64,000 nucleotides of DNA from Botrytis cinerea B05.10 (taxonomy: Eukaryota; Ascomycota; Leotiomycetes; Helotiales; Sclerotiniaceae). Each line of letters opens with the position of its first letter. The first letter of the stretch is position 1. Positions 25,125 through 36,734 of the stretch are shown here, piece after piece. The stretch is from positions 1,488,001 through 1,552,000 of the forward strand of contig NC_037315.1 of the NCBI RefSeq assembly GCF_000143535.2, in the 5' to 3' direction. The translations under genes were made by a program, and so were the position numbers. The notes under the pieces are model-generated. The model did no database searches and was not told the DNA's origin. It was given only the letters and a program-made list of their open reading frames with translations.

Positions 25125-26858
25125 ATGATATTCTCTAATGGGACGAGCTTCAATGTAACTACGGCATCTATAGCTTTATTTATCTTTTGTTATGCATTGA
25201 AGCAAATCAAGCTTTACTTCACGAGACGCCAATTCCGGAAATCAAACGGTTGTCAACCAGCTCAAGCAAAATACCCTTTGAAAGATCCAATATTTGGTCT
25301 CGATTTGGTGTTGGATACAATCAAAAATGCCAAAAACCTACGACATCTCGAAGGAACTTCTAAGCGTTATGAGCAGCACGGAACAACTTTTACATCCAAG
25401 CTTATTACGTATCCCACAGTTTTCACAATCGATACAGAGAATGTCAAAACCATTCTTGCAACAAAGTTTGATGATTACCGGCTCTCATCAATTCGAGTCG
25501 ATGCAATGAAACCTGTGTTTGGACATGGGATTTTCACAACTGATGGAAAACTGTGGCAAAAATCTCGCGCACTCCTTCGGCCTACTTTTGCGAAGGAAAG
25601 TATATCTAACCTCGAGGCTGCTGAGCTACATTTCCAACATTTACTGAACCGTATCCCCCGCGAAGGGTCTACTGTTGATCTACAAGATCTCTTTTTCAAA
25701 TTCACCATGGATACAGCTACTCAGTTTCTTTTCGGACATTCCGTCAACTCCCAGTCCAACTCAGATCATTCTTCGGGTGGTGTATCCGATGCAGAATTTG
25801 TTGAGCAGTATACATATACCCAGCTCGAAGCATCTCATAATGTACGGCTCGGACCACTTGCACGATTTCGATACAATCCAGCAGCTACCAGGGCTCAGAA
25901 GACTGTTTTTAAGTATGTCGATCATTACATAGATGTAGCTCTCGATGCGCTCAAGAAGGATGAAAACAAGATTAATACAAATGATGTCAAATTTGGTCCC
26001 TACAGTTTTCTCGAAGAGATAGCCAAGTTGACTACAGATCGACAGGTTCTGCGGGATCAAGTGTTGAATACTCTTCTGGCGGGCCGAGATACAACAGCTA
26101 GTTTACTCAGTAATCTGTTTTTCATGCTAGCACGATATCCGGATGTATGGAGAAGGCTACGAGCCGAAGTGCTGGAACTCGATGGTCAGTTGCCAACGTA
26201 TAACGATCTGCGAAATATGAAATATCTACGTCAATGTATTAATGAATGTAATTATACCGCCCCCCTCTCCTCCAATTCCTAGTTAGAGATCAGATGCTAA
26301 CATCGAATAGCTCTCCGTATCCATCCGGTAGTTCCGGCCAACACTCGCGAAGCAGTCCGCGACACTTGTCTTCCACGTGGTGGAGGAAAAGATGGCCAAG
26401 AACCGTTATTCGTGAAAGCGGGCACACAGGTTCTGTACAGCGTGTACTCGATGCATCGCCGCAAAGATCTATTTGGTGAAGATGTGGAAACTTTCCGCCC
26501 AGAGCGCTGGGATCAGATACAGCCAAAATGGGTATATATCCTGATCCGTGTCTTTTCTCCGTATCTCAGCCATGCTAACTTGAATAGGAATTTCTGCCAT
26601 TCAATGGAGGGCCGAGAATTTGTTTGGGACGTAAGTTTCTCCTATTTCTTTGTTATAATTCGAGTGGTTTATCAATGAATGACTAAAATTTTGTGCACAG
26701 AGCAATTCGCATTGATCGAAGCCTCGTTTGTGATTGTAAGAATGTTGCAGGAATTTCAAGACATTGAGCAAAGAGATGAGAAGCCATGGCAGGAGGCATA
26801 TACTTTGGTTGTCTGTTCGCACAATGGGGTACAGGTATCGTTGAAGTGCGCAAAATAA
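25125..26858 (+). CDS. Cytochrome P450, CYP52-like (alkane/fatty-acid hydroxylase group)
   Basis: Microsomal haem monooxygenase. Four exons (25125-26247, 26311-26531, 26588-26630, 26701-26858) give 514 residues. An N-terminal membrane anchor lies at about 11-28 (ASIALFIFCYAL). The I-helix motif is AGRDTT (319-324), the ExxR helix is ESLR (374-377) and the haem loop is FNGGPRICLGQ with Cys460. The KFDDYRLSSIR and PVFGHGIFTTDGKLW blocks fit the CYP52/CYP63 group, which hydroxylates fatty chains at or near the omega end. The start is the ATG at 25125; an in-frame TTG four codons upstream is not needed. The 43-bp third exon is unusually small but keeps the frame and joins PRICLG to QQFALIE. The NRPS-like gene lies upstream in the opposite direction. 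Confidence 0.93.
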
Positions 26859-27290
26859 ATGCTGTTATTTAGTCACAAGAGAAAATGAGGGGAGAACTTA
26901 TGTTTTGGCGATTACAGACTTTAAATTAAAAGACTTTTGGGGGTAATGAGATCCATTTTATAGATGTTCGTTTTTGATGTTCTCTCTCTCGAAACTCTTC
27001 TTCACGAGTTGAATTGCCACATTTAGCTAGTGCACTCATCGAACATTCTTCTACAGCTTGATAGCCGGAGTAGTGCAGAACAAATCTGTAGTCATCACAT
27101 CTCACATAGTGTGGTCAAATAAACCTGACCCGCGCTTAATATCGACTCATATTCGGTGATTACTGCTTGATCATCGTTGACTACCAGAAGTTGAAGACCC
27201 CCGCACTGAAGCTACTACCACAAAGATTTTTGGATCGGAAAATATTTTGGTTGCTAGACTGAGTAATGCTCGGTGAGCATTCGAAGACTA
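26859..27290. other. Short intergenic gap between convergent genes
   Basis: 432 bp between the P450 (+) stop and the kinase (-) stop. I see no gene; it presumably holds both 3' UTRs. Confidence 0.6.
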
Positions 27291-29302
27291 CTATTGTCCA
27301 AACTGAAAATTTCTTGCGCCAGTATCGAAAATATCTGAGCTGCCAAGCTGAGGTTCTGGAGGCAGATGCTGTCCAAACATAAAGCCACTCCCTGGAGTGG
27401 AGTTAATGCCAGAGCTATTTCCAAATCCGAAAGAATTGGAGGCATCTAATTGTGAGTCTGAGGTCAGATTTCCAAAACTGTGAGATGTACTTGCACCTGA
27501 ATTTGAGCTGAAATTCAGCGTAGAGTTGAAGGTACTTGCCAAAAGCGAGGTCGGCGGTGCCATTTGTTTAGGCGGAGTTACCCAGAAGGAAGCCAGGAAT
27601 ATTTCTTCCCTCTCTTTTTCCTCTGCAATGGATTCGTGGGTTGGATTATATTTCAAAAGTTTTTTGGGATCCTGATATCCTGGAATGCTCGACGCAGCTT
27701 TTTCTGGCCAGTAATTGGTCACTGGCTGGCTATCTTCATATATGTATTGCTCTTCCATATTCTTGCAAAGGAATCTACCAGTGGTACAGAAATCTAGTAA
27801 TTGTTCCGCTGTCATACGCTCATGGGGTGAATACGCTAGACATTGGAGTAATGTTCTTATGAGAGTTTTGGAATAGATACCCTGGCGTTTTATAGTGGGA
27901 TCATCGAGTAGGCCCCGTCCGCACGTTAGCACTAGTGTCCGTAACGCTACTGTAGAGTCACTGTCAGATGATGGAAATCCCACATACGCCATATCTTGGC
28001 CTATTCTGACTTGTTGTTTTGTCATTAGGAAATATACTATTGCAGCTATACCAAAGACATTGGCAGGCGTACTGTAGAAACGGTTCTTCATTTGAGGAAA
28101 AAATTGTTCCTTTGAAAGATTAGAAAGTTGTGAAATAGGGGAAATGGCTGAGCCAGATTAACATACTGGGCTTCCCCATCCGAGAGTCAAGTTGTTAGCA
28201 ATTTGTTCGAGCCATCCGGGATCTTGTGGGTCATTAGGAATATGGCTTGCTAAACCAAAGTCTCCCATCTAAATACTTGGTTAGTCAGCCGGGTACTCGA
28301 ACTGATGGACTTCTATCATTTTGGTTACCTTAAAGATACTGATATCATGGCTTTCGTCCTTATCTCCAATGAGTACTATGCAGTGAAGAATAAACATCAT
28401 TGCGACTAAATAACTCAAAAGGAGCAACTTACTATTTGCCGGTTTGAGATCCAAGTGGCACATGGGAATCCAGGCTCGCTCATTTTCATCCTCTAAATTC
28501 TCACTTCCCCTCTCGAGCACAATGCATGCTCGAGCTAAACACTCAAATATGTTCCAGATGTCTTTCTCTTGAAGTATAGTACCGGAATTTCTACCACTGG
28601 GTCAGCAGTGCTTTTTTTTTATACCTAATTCATAACAGCTTTCACTTACTCAATATGACTTGTCATCCAGTTTTCGACATCGCCATTCTCGCAAAATTCG
28701 AGATAAATCCTACTTTGACGCCTCTTTTGCCTCTTCTTGAAGTTTTCTCTCCTGATATCAAACATTCCTCCAATATTACGTGGTAAAGCCTCGCCTTCAT
28801 GGTATCCCCGATATATCTTCAGAATATGTGGTGCATTTCTATCCACAAATAATTGAAGTAACAATGATTCGCTCAGAAGATCCTTGTCTGATCCGTCAGC
28901 TTGTTTGATCACAACATACTCAGGCATCCTTTCCGTTCCCTTTCCAGGCCCAATCTTTCGATACAGATCTGCAGAAGCGGCTCCGCCCTTCCCGAGATGT
29001 CGCACTCCTTCCCATGTTTTCTCAAACTCGGGCCATTGTTTCCATGTTTCAGCTAATTTGCTCCATGCTTCTGCTTGTACATATTCGCGTTGTGAGGGAG
29101 TGTAAGAATCCCAGTCAGAAGAGGAGGGCTGCCCAGGAGGTGGTACACGCGGTGGTTCTGTACTAAATATGGGAGTGTACGATAAATTAGGTGCTATATT
29201 GGCGCTTCCAGGTTGCTGCGTAAGACCAGGAATACGACTTTTGACAGGCAGCCGTCTATTACTAGCAGTTTGTCGTGCACTGGGTCTTCTTCTACTAGCC
29301 AT
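27291..29302 (-). CDS. Protein kinase-like protein with FG-rich C-terminal tail
   Basis: Five exons (29302-28650, 28596-28433, 28375-28329, 28268-28167, 28109-27291) give about 594 residues. The N-terminus (1-75) is basic and disordered. A kinase fold follows: Gly-rich loop HLGKGGAASA (about 102-111), VVIK lysine K133, catalytic loop CHLDLKPAN (His-Leu-Asp replaces His-Arg-Asp, about 265-267) and MGDFGLAS (about 289-296). An activation-segment end GWGSPEQF spans the exon 4/5 junction. Catalytic Lys, Asp and DFG are present, so activity is possible. The last 80 or so residues carry SFGN, FGFG, FMFGQ and FQFGQ motifs among Ser/Asn/Gly, like nucleoporin FG repeats. Exon 2 has two in-frame acceptors (starts at 28596 or 28590). 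Substrate unknown. Confidence 0.82.
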
Positions 29303-29957
29303 TGGCGTTTGCTATACCGGCAATTATGGTAGTTGATGACAGTGACGAGCTGTTTTCAAGAATTCATTAGTTTTTCATAAGCATTATGATTTTTTTGTGT
29401 TGACAGCTCTGATGTAATCGGACAAAGAAAGTGCTTTGAACGGGATCTAAGGTTTTTTCCCCTTTGAGAAATTAAAGAGCACGTTCTTTGTTTTTGTTGT
29501 TCAAATGCTGTTCTTTCTCATCAGAACAAACCCAAAGAAAGTTCTTCGCTGGTGGTTAAATCACAGGTCTAGTGTGACTAGTTGCGACAAACTTGAATGA
29601 AAGGGGCAGGGGAGCTGGAACAGTGCAAATAATGAGGTGAATACACTAGTGTTTCCCTTTAGCGAAAAGAAGTTCATTTGCGAAGAGCGCGTGTCTGCAC
29701 AATTTATACATATTATCTTGTTATTAATCACATGTCAATCTAATTATTATACACAATGACACTACTGCATGTCATAAAATCTTCGTTTTGATCGGAAAAT
29801 GAACATGTATTTCATTAATCAAGGCCTGCGTAAGTCATACATCATACAGTCTTCCAACCTCGTGAGATACTCCTTGATACTTTTTTTTGGTGGCGTTTTC
29901 ATAAGGTAATGCTCTCGACTTATCTCCTGAAAGTCACCAAGGTGTTCCACTTACCTT
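29303..29957. other. Intergenic sequence
   Basis: 655 bp between the kinase start and the stop of the small Cys-rich gene, both on the minus strand. I see nothing in it beyond AT-rich sequence. Confidence 0.5.
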
Positions 29958-30443
29958 TTACTCCTTCTTCGAGAACTGTCTCGCTATTTTCTTAATCCTT
30001 TCGCTCATCTTTCTCACCAATTTCTTGGGCTTGAATGGCTCGACTTCAGCCTCGAGAGGAACTGTGCATGGCTCTGCAACAGGTCGTTGTGGTTGGCTCT
30101 CACGTACTGGAAGTCTGCTTTCGGTTTCGCGTGGGTTCGGAGGCTGACTGGAACTTTGACGGGGCGTCTCTTCGTCGTCTTCCGGAGGTGGAGATGCAGT
30201 TGGTGGAAACTTGAGGTTTGCAACATGAAAATCCTCCAATTTCATGCCTTCGAGCTTCTTCTGATTACGCTGTGTGGTCCTGACAACACAGCTGAGACAT
30301 TCACCCTCGTCTATCTCGGTCGGTTCCGAGAAATGAAACTGGCAGTTTTCGCGAGAAATCTTAATCTTCATCGCGTGGGGGCAAGCTTCAAGTAATCTAG
30401 CTACGCATCCGCATGCGTAAGCGATGGTCTTGTGAGCGCACAT
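29958..30443 (-). CDS. Small Cys/His-rich protein with basic C-terminus, unknown function
   Basis: Intronless, 161 residues. I do not recognise a named family. The N-terminal third carries C2, H4, C11, C13, C21, H23, C34, C49 and C52, with paired CGC and CLSC spacing that could bind zinc. The middle (about 75-125) is Pro/Glu/Gln-rich and probably disordered. The last 25 residues are strongly basic and helical (KPKKLVRKMSERIKKIARQ), suggesting a nucleic-acid or membrane contact. The ATG at 30443 gives the Cys/His block directly. Gene-like composition and the ordered Cys pattern support a real gene. Confidence 0.6.
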   Translation of the reverse strand: MCAHKTIAYACGCVARLLEACPHAMKIKISRENCQFHFSEPTEIDEGECLSCVVRTTQRNQKKLEGMKLEDFHVANLKFPPTASPPPEDDEETPRQSSSQPPNPRETESRLPVRESQPQRPVAEPCTVPLEAEVEPFKPKKLVRKMSERIKKIARQFSKKE

Positions 30444-31535
30444 GTTGAGGAGTTGAAATTGGTTTTTATGGTGGTGATCTTGGCTTAGGCTGGCTGTTGA
30501 TTTGTGAGTAGGATATGAGGATTGAAATGGTTTGGAGAGAGAAATAAATCAATGGAAAGAAATTGAACCTGTATGTATGTGGAAACGCGTTGTTGTTTAG
30601 ACATACTTCAGATATTGGAAGTTAATAACTGTAGATCCAGCACAACACATTTCATTAACTGAGGATGGAACCACGGAGAAACAACATCAGAACAATTATG
30701 TATGGACCAGAGATACTAAGCCGGGTTAAGGGAATATCGTACTCCTGATTTCATTCTTACTTTGTAGTAGTATTGTTCCATAGATCAAATAGCGCATTCA
30801 ATAGAATGAGCGTCATTCCAGGCTGCTCATCTAAGGAATCACTTCTGAATCGATCTGAATACTGCTAATTTGACTATCAATTTGATGTATTATAGGCAAA
30901 TTTGGAAATTAAACAAACGAAAAGCCTTAACATTCTATGGACTGCTTGAAAATGTTCCATTTGAAGTATGCACGTCCAGCCATTTTGAGGTGCTTTCGGA
31001 TTTGGATTTGACGATTTGCTCTTAAACCTTGATCTAGACTTCTAGATAAAATGGATTCGTCTCAGGGGTTCATGAGGGAGGAGTTTTTCAATAAAAACTT
31101 GCTAACATGGCAGATCCGCGATTACTCCAACAACATTTGTAATGTGGTATCATATTCATCCATTGTTTTCAAATAATGAATAGCTTACGTTAACCAGCCG
31201 GGGTTTCAAAATCTTCACTAAGAGCATGTGCAGCCACAATACATACTCTTCAATGGTTAACTACACTGCATTTTCATCAAGATGTATACTCATTTCTTAC
31301 AAATGATATCATTGTCTGTGTACAGAGATCTCAGAACAGATAAGAAACAAACGAATTCTCATAAGTATAAGAAGGGCTCTCCCAACTTCTCTTATATTCC
31401 CCATACCAAGCTTCAATATCAAGCAAGGCATAGAATTAACAAGTACTATACCAGATATTGAAACCACAAGAAACAACAGCTTATTCCCATAAGTAAAAAC
31501 CTCCATAGAAAATCTTCAGACCAGCAACCGCAATC
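30444..31535. other. Intergenic sequence
   Basis: 1.09 kb. I see no gene. The last 250 bp before 31536 are A/C-rich, like a 5' leader for the + strand ORF that follows. Confidence 0.5.
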
Positions 31536-32081
31536 ATGAGGAATTTCATCATCGACGTCATTATCGACATCCTCGTCAACATCGACATCAGCATCATCAT
31601 TTACTTACTCGCAATCATCGGAATCGCGGACACCAATAACCAACCATTAGTAGAGGGAATCAAGCTTTTCGAGTTCATGCCTCCAGGAGCACCAACCAAA
31701 CCAGATACATCCGGAATCGTCTTTAGGCAAATCTGGTCTCCATTTAAATGGTCACTGAATTTTTCCTGCGCCCTGGATACCTTTTCTAACAATACCAATT
31801 GCTACTGGTTTGCCAGCGTCACCAATTATCCAATCTCGAAGCAACCAGTCCGCAAGGACTTCGTTTTTGAGCTTGAAACGGAGGCAAAATTCAGAGAAAT
31901 AGATCTCTATCCGTGGTATCGCTCGGACAGTATCAACATCGTCGAGGTTAATCCACAGATCTTGCCAGCTGATTACACCGAGAAGACGAAGGAACGTGGC
32001 ACCCTCTTTACCGTTCTCTCAATGGAAGTAAATTGTGTGCGAGAATATGGAGCGGTATCGACTCTTTGGTGCGAGCGATGA
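31536..32081 (+). CDS. Hypothetical protein with hydrophobic N-terminus
   Basis: 181 codons from an ATG preceded by a leader-like stretch (AACCGCAATCATG). Residues 4-31 are strongly hydrophobic (Ile/Val/Leu), like a signal anchor or uncleaved signal. The rest has three cysteines in 70-100 (NFSCALDT, NTNCYWF) and two more near the C-terminus. I recognise no domain. A GTAAAT donor-like site near 32029 leaves the C-terminus uncertain; the true gene could splice there. It may be a lineage-specific secreted or membrane protein, or not expressed at all. Confidence 0.4.
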   Translation: MRNFIIDVIIDILVNIDISIIIYLLAIIGIADTNNQPLVEGIKLFEFMPPGAPTKPDTSGIVFRQIWSPFKWSLNFSCALDTFSNNTNCYWFASVTNYPISKQPVRKDFVFELETEAKFREIDLYPWYRSDSINIVEVNPQILPADYTEKTKERGTLFTVLSMEVNCVREYGAVSTLWCER

Positions 32082-32945
32082 ATTTACTAGTCGAAGAGGA
32101 GCCTACGAGCAGAGCGAACGTGATGAGTCGTGGAAAAAGAGGGGAGAGCAAGCTCGAGCAAGATTTAAATCATCTCGAGTCCATGTTAAAAACTTTCTCT
32201 TCATTTTCGATTCTGAGCGGCCAATCGCTTGTTCCAGTGAAGGCGCGAAAATCAAATAAAAATATGAACAGCCTGTCAGCCATAAACTATAAATTTTCTA
32301 GACACTGAAGTGAATCCATAAAATGAACAGTAATTCTGACCAGAACCGAAAATGAAACCAGTACTTCGATATAGAATATATAGCACCTACAAAAAGCCCG
32401 TTAGTAGTATCCAATCCTATTGCTTCACCGTCCCTATTTAATCTAGCCCTCAGAATGGGACTAGATTAATATCTCCTCACTTTGAGAGTTTGCCTCGCTC
32501 AGTATAACCGTAAACGGTGGAGTTTGAAGAAAGATGGTAATGTTATCTCTATTCCTAGGCCAAGGAGTTCATTCTTTGAATGAATGGGTACAGTTCAATT
32601 GACACTGCTCGAACAAACTTGTGTCGATGTTTGGCGCCTCTCAGATTTGTGGAATTCCTGGATGTTTATTTTTGGGAATTGATACCCCAAAAAGTTCTCA
32701 AGAACCCACAAGATTTTTGAACAGCGGGTAAATCAAAAGTGAAAAAAGATCATGATAGATGTAAAAACAAAAATGTAAAAAGGTGAAAGAGGATTTCTCA
32801 TTTCGAACATATAAAGTCATAAACATATAAAACGCCGATAACCCAGAGCTATATACAAAAACACCACGCCCAGTCCCATGTGGAATTATTCATTCCATCT
32901 ATGATCCAGCATTTTAATTCATCCCTTCAATCCAAAATTCACCGT
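32082..32945. other. Intergenic sequence
   Basis: 864 bp holding the 3' flank of the hypothetical ORF and the 3' UTR of the dioxygenase. I see no further gene. Confidence 0.5.
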
Positions 32946-33962
32946 TTACATCTTCAAATCCTTTGGTGCCAAGATGATGTTGTATTCAAGGTCCAATTCT
33001 GCCTTAGGGTCATCCTTGCGGGGCTTGAAGTCAACGACAAGATCTGGCTTGACAGCAAAGACAGTGTCGGTGATGAGGTATGGATCGGTGTTTGGGTAAA
33101 TTTGAGTTGTGACTGGCTTGTAGTTTTCGTTTGAGATCTGCGGGTTTCTGCATTAGCTTACCAGTCATATTAGGATATGCGGTGTAACTTACCATCAAGT
33201 GAATGTGAGCAGGTCTCATTGGGTGACGATCAAGCAATTTCAAGAGAACACCGGCTGGTCCATCGGTGGGCAGAGAGTAGGCAGTTGGGTGAAGACAGTA
33301 GAAGTGATATTGTCCGTTCTCATCGGTTCTGAACTTTCCTCTCAAGTTGTTATCGGTTTGGTTCTCAGGGTCTTGGAAATCGTATTTTCCGTTGGCAGAT
33401 GCTTGCCAGATGTCAACGACTGCGTTTGGAATTGGCTTCTTAGTGACCAAATCGGTAACGGTTCCGTGCATCAAAGTAGTCTGTCCGCCTGCAGGTACTG
33501 GGTCCTGGATGATGCTACCGCCAAGTGGTCTGAATGGGGCGTTGGGGCTCCAGAAAGGACCGAGAATTGAGGAAGATGTGGGGGTCTCGCCAGACTCGGT
33601 CATGATGTAGTGTGCAATTTCATCGACGACACTAAGAACATTGTTAGATGCAATTGTGGGGTAAGGTATTTGGCTACTCACGATTCGAGTCCGAGAACAT
33701 CGGAAATTCTGTGACCTTCATTTCTGGTGGGGGTGCTGATTTGTCCGATAGTGTTGACGAAGTTGACACCGGTCAACCACTCGTCGATTGTGAGTTCGTT
33801 CTCTCTTGCGAAGTCATGGATGTGTTGGATGAGAGAGCCCATCAATTGTCTCGATCGAGCGTCGGTCTTGGGACCGATAGACTTGATGACATTGGTGGTG
33901 AAAGTTGGGTCGAATCTCTCGAATCCCTTGGAAGTACCGGTGGTTTCTTGTTGGGTCGACAT
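32946..33962 (-). CDS. Intradiol ring-cleavage dioxygenase (protocatechuate 3,4- or catechol/hydroxyquinol 1,2-dioxygenase)
   Basis: Non-haem Fe(III) enzyme that opens dihydroxy-aromatic rings between the two hydroxyl groups. Three exons (33962-33682, 33631-33193, 33137-32946; introns 50 and 55 bp) give 303 residues, standard for fungal members. Residues 20-100 form the helical dimerisation region and 115-300 the beta-sandwich. Expected iron ligands are Tyr177 (in KYDFQD), Tyr212 (in TAYSLP), His236 and His238 (in RPAHIHL). The sequence resembles the catechol/hydroxyquinol branch, to which fungal protocatechuate dioxygenases also belong. Divergence from a 3-carboxymuconate cyclase across 925 bp favours protocatechuate as substrate. 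That last point is inference from context. Confidence 0.92.
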
Positions 33963-34887
33963 GTTGTTGCTGTTGATTGAAGAAGATGTGGATGGAGTTT
34001 TTGAATGATAGTATCAAAGGAGGATGAGATGGAAGGATGAATATGAAGAAGATGTTGTTGATGATGGAAATAAACCACTTACCTCGAGGAGAAGGCCTAC
34101 CTATATATGATTATTTGCCCAAGTGCCCTCACGATATTCGCCCTAACGATAGGAACGAATCAACAAGCATCTTAGGAGTAGTCTGCAATGCCTACTCCAG
34201 AATCGGTGATCGAGTGACCCCTCCAAAGTTCCAGCAATGGGTTGAGACGGTAGTTCAGTCGGCTGTTAGCGTCCAAATAATGTCGTTTAGCATTGAAAAT
34301 AGCACGGCACTGATCTTCGGAAACGCTGCTACAGCAAACGCTAAGTCACGAGTTTGACCGGAAGTATCTTTTGCCACATGAAATAGTCCAAAACCATTCG
34401 ACAATGGAAACATGATTAGTTGGACTGTATGTCAAACCATCTGTCTTAGCTTCTTAATTGAGTTGATCTAATTCGCTCTCCGCATTTGTTGCCATTAAGT
34501 AAGTGTCTGTGTGAGTGAGAAGTCCTGCTAACAGTGCTATTAGAGTTCTGCTCTTCTCTTGGAACTGTCCGGGAAAGTCTTTAACCGTCAAAATCAAAAT
34601 TACCGTGCGAAGTCCCCGGATTACGCCCCGCAATCCTATAACCTAGCTATGGCCCCGCCAACAGCAAAACAGGGGGTTTTATGACGGTAATGCCTCGATA
34701 ACAAAACAATTTTCATTTCTTTAAGATAATATTACGGCCTTTTCCCGTCATCAGCTCATAATTGAGAGAAGTCGTTACGAGATTCCAATTCTAGATTTCG
34801 AACTTGGTCGGTCGCCTCACATTGGTTGTAACGTGTATGTTCAGAAACTCTCTTGTCCGCCGACTCTACCCTCTGCAACCGAGAAGA
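33963..34887. promoter_or_regulatory. Divergent promoter of the dioxygenase and muconate cyclase genes
   Basis: 925 bp between two pathway genes read outward. CGG/CCG triplets are frequent around 34600-34670 (for example CCGTGCGAAGTCCCCGG), as would suit Zn2Cys6 regulators of aromatic catabolism. CCCCGG-type sequence could also bind a CreA-like repressor. No individual site is proven. Confidence 0.5.
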
Positions 34888-36170
34888 ATGCTTCATCATT
34901 TGATGGTGGGAACTTGGACCCCTCCAGGTGCAATTTTTACCATTGAGTTTGATGATGAAGCATTAACTTTGAAATTGCTCAAGAGAACACCAATTCCAGA
35001 AGATGAGCCAATTTCCTGGATGACTTTTGATGTAAGTTTGGGTCGCTGTCTGAAGGGAGTCTAATGGGCGCCAGCAGGTTGAGCTGACATATTCATGAAT
35101 AGCATGCGAAGAAAAACATATATGGAGCTTCAATGAAGAAGTGGTCAAGTCATTCTGTCACAAGCCCTGCAGAAATCCAACATACCACTTCACATCCTAT
35201 GTCCCATGACCGTATGTAACTTCCTCGGTCGCTGTGTTCTTTGCGAAAGTTTCTAATCACGTTTGCGAATAGCATCTGCATCGAAATCTGATACGAGAAC
35301 AAGAGCGATTTTCTGCTTAGCATCAAAGAAAGCACCTTATAATGTTTACGGCAATCCATTCTACGAATTCGCTGGGCATGGAAATGTCTTCTCTGTTGAT
35401 GAAAATGGCGCATTGAAGGAGAACATTCAAAATTATGAATACAGTCCCGAATCCGCAATACACGGCATGGTGTTTGACGCAGAAGAGAATTATCTCTATT
35501 CTGCAGACATGTGGGGGAACAAAGTATGGACACATAAAAAAGATAGCCAAACAGGTTTACTTGAGTTGGTGGGAAGTGTAGACGCGCCAAAGAAAGGAGA
35601 TCATCCTCGATGGGTTGAAATACATCCAAACGGAAAATACCTTTATGCTTTAAATGAGGCAGGAAACAATTTGGCAGTTTATGTCATTGATGAGAAAACT
35701 CACCTGCCAGTATTCACAAACATTACATACCCTCTGGTACCTCCAGGTATGCGGTTCTCCTTGATTTCATTTCCGCACACATTTTCCCGCTTAGCGACTA
35801 ACACGTATTAATAGGGGTTCCGAATTTGAAGTTGTATCGATCCGACGTTGTTTTCATATCACATAGTGGCAAATATCTCTTTGCGACATCACGATCGAAC
35901 GATTTCAAGGTTACAGGTTACATAGCAGTGTTCAAACTCGGACCAGCTGGAAACATCGAACGACAGATTTGTTTGAATCCAACACCAACAAGCGGAGGCC
36001 ATTCGAATGCGGTTAGTCCTTGTCCTTGGAGTGATGAGTGGCTGGCTTTGACCGACGATCAAGATGGTGGATTTGAAATTTATAGATGGCACGAGGAGTT
36101 TTTGTATCGAGTTGCGAGAATTGATATCCCGGAACCTGGTTTTGGCATGAATGCCATTTGGTATGATTGA
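34888..36170 (+). CDS. 3-Carboxy-cis,cis-muconate cyclase (CMLE)
   Basis: Fungal seven-bladed beta-propeller lactonising enzyme of the protocatechuate branch; it makes 3-carboxymuconolactone. Four exons (34888-35031, 35103-35211, 35273-35746, 35815-36170) give 360 residues. I chose the ATG at 34888 because it yields MLHHLMVGTWTPPGAIFT, the conserved N-terminus. An upstream in-frame ATG at 34837 would add a non-conserved 17 residues. Propeller-type repeats are visible (GMVFDAEENYLYSADMWGNKVW, HPNGKYLYALNEAGN, HSGKYLFATSR). The C-terminal GGHSNAV and DDQDGGFEIYRW blocks fit the family. It is flanked by a ring-cleavage dioxygenase and a hydrolase that would act before and after it. Confidence 0.92.
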
Positions 36171-36734
36171 AGAATATGAAGAATATAGAAGAATATAGAA
36201 ACAAAGATAAACGATGCTCATCAGTTAGCATACTCACTCGTACACGACATGGAGTGTAAATTGTAGAAATGTAATTATACAAAAAATCCACCGAGGACTT
36301 CTTACCACATGTTAATTGGAAACCATGATGAACCTGAACCTTAATGAGTGCCTTAAATCCTCCTGGGTTAACCTAAGGCATGAATTAATCCCCTCACTTG
36401 GAAAATGCCGGAGAAGTTTCTGAGTCAAACACATAAGTTACCGGATTTCTAACCGCTATTATTATTCAACCACCCTCGAGCCACCCCTCAATAATAATAT
36501 GGGGACGATATTTCATGGCGAACAAACATGGAGGGGCACATATGGCCATGTGAGACGGTTAATCGTTCTGCCCCCTTCATCGTCTCGGTCCCGTCCATAA
36601 TGCGAAATTATCAGCAATTCTCCCTCAGGAATATTCTCGTCAACACATCTTTTACTTGTCCAAACGATTGAATTCTACAATAAAGTCAATCCATACAGAA
36701 GACTCCAAACAGTCCCACTACAGCATCCTCAATC
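36171..36734. other. Intergenic sequence, promoter of the hydrolase fusion
   Basis: 564 bp. CCGGAG and ACCGGAT triplets near 36408 and 36439 resemble those in the divergent dioxygenase/cyclase promoter. The last 80 bp are an A/C-rich leader. There is no gene. Confidence 0.45.
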
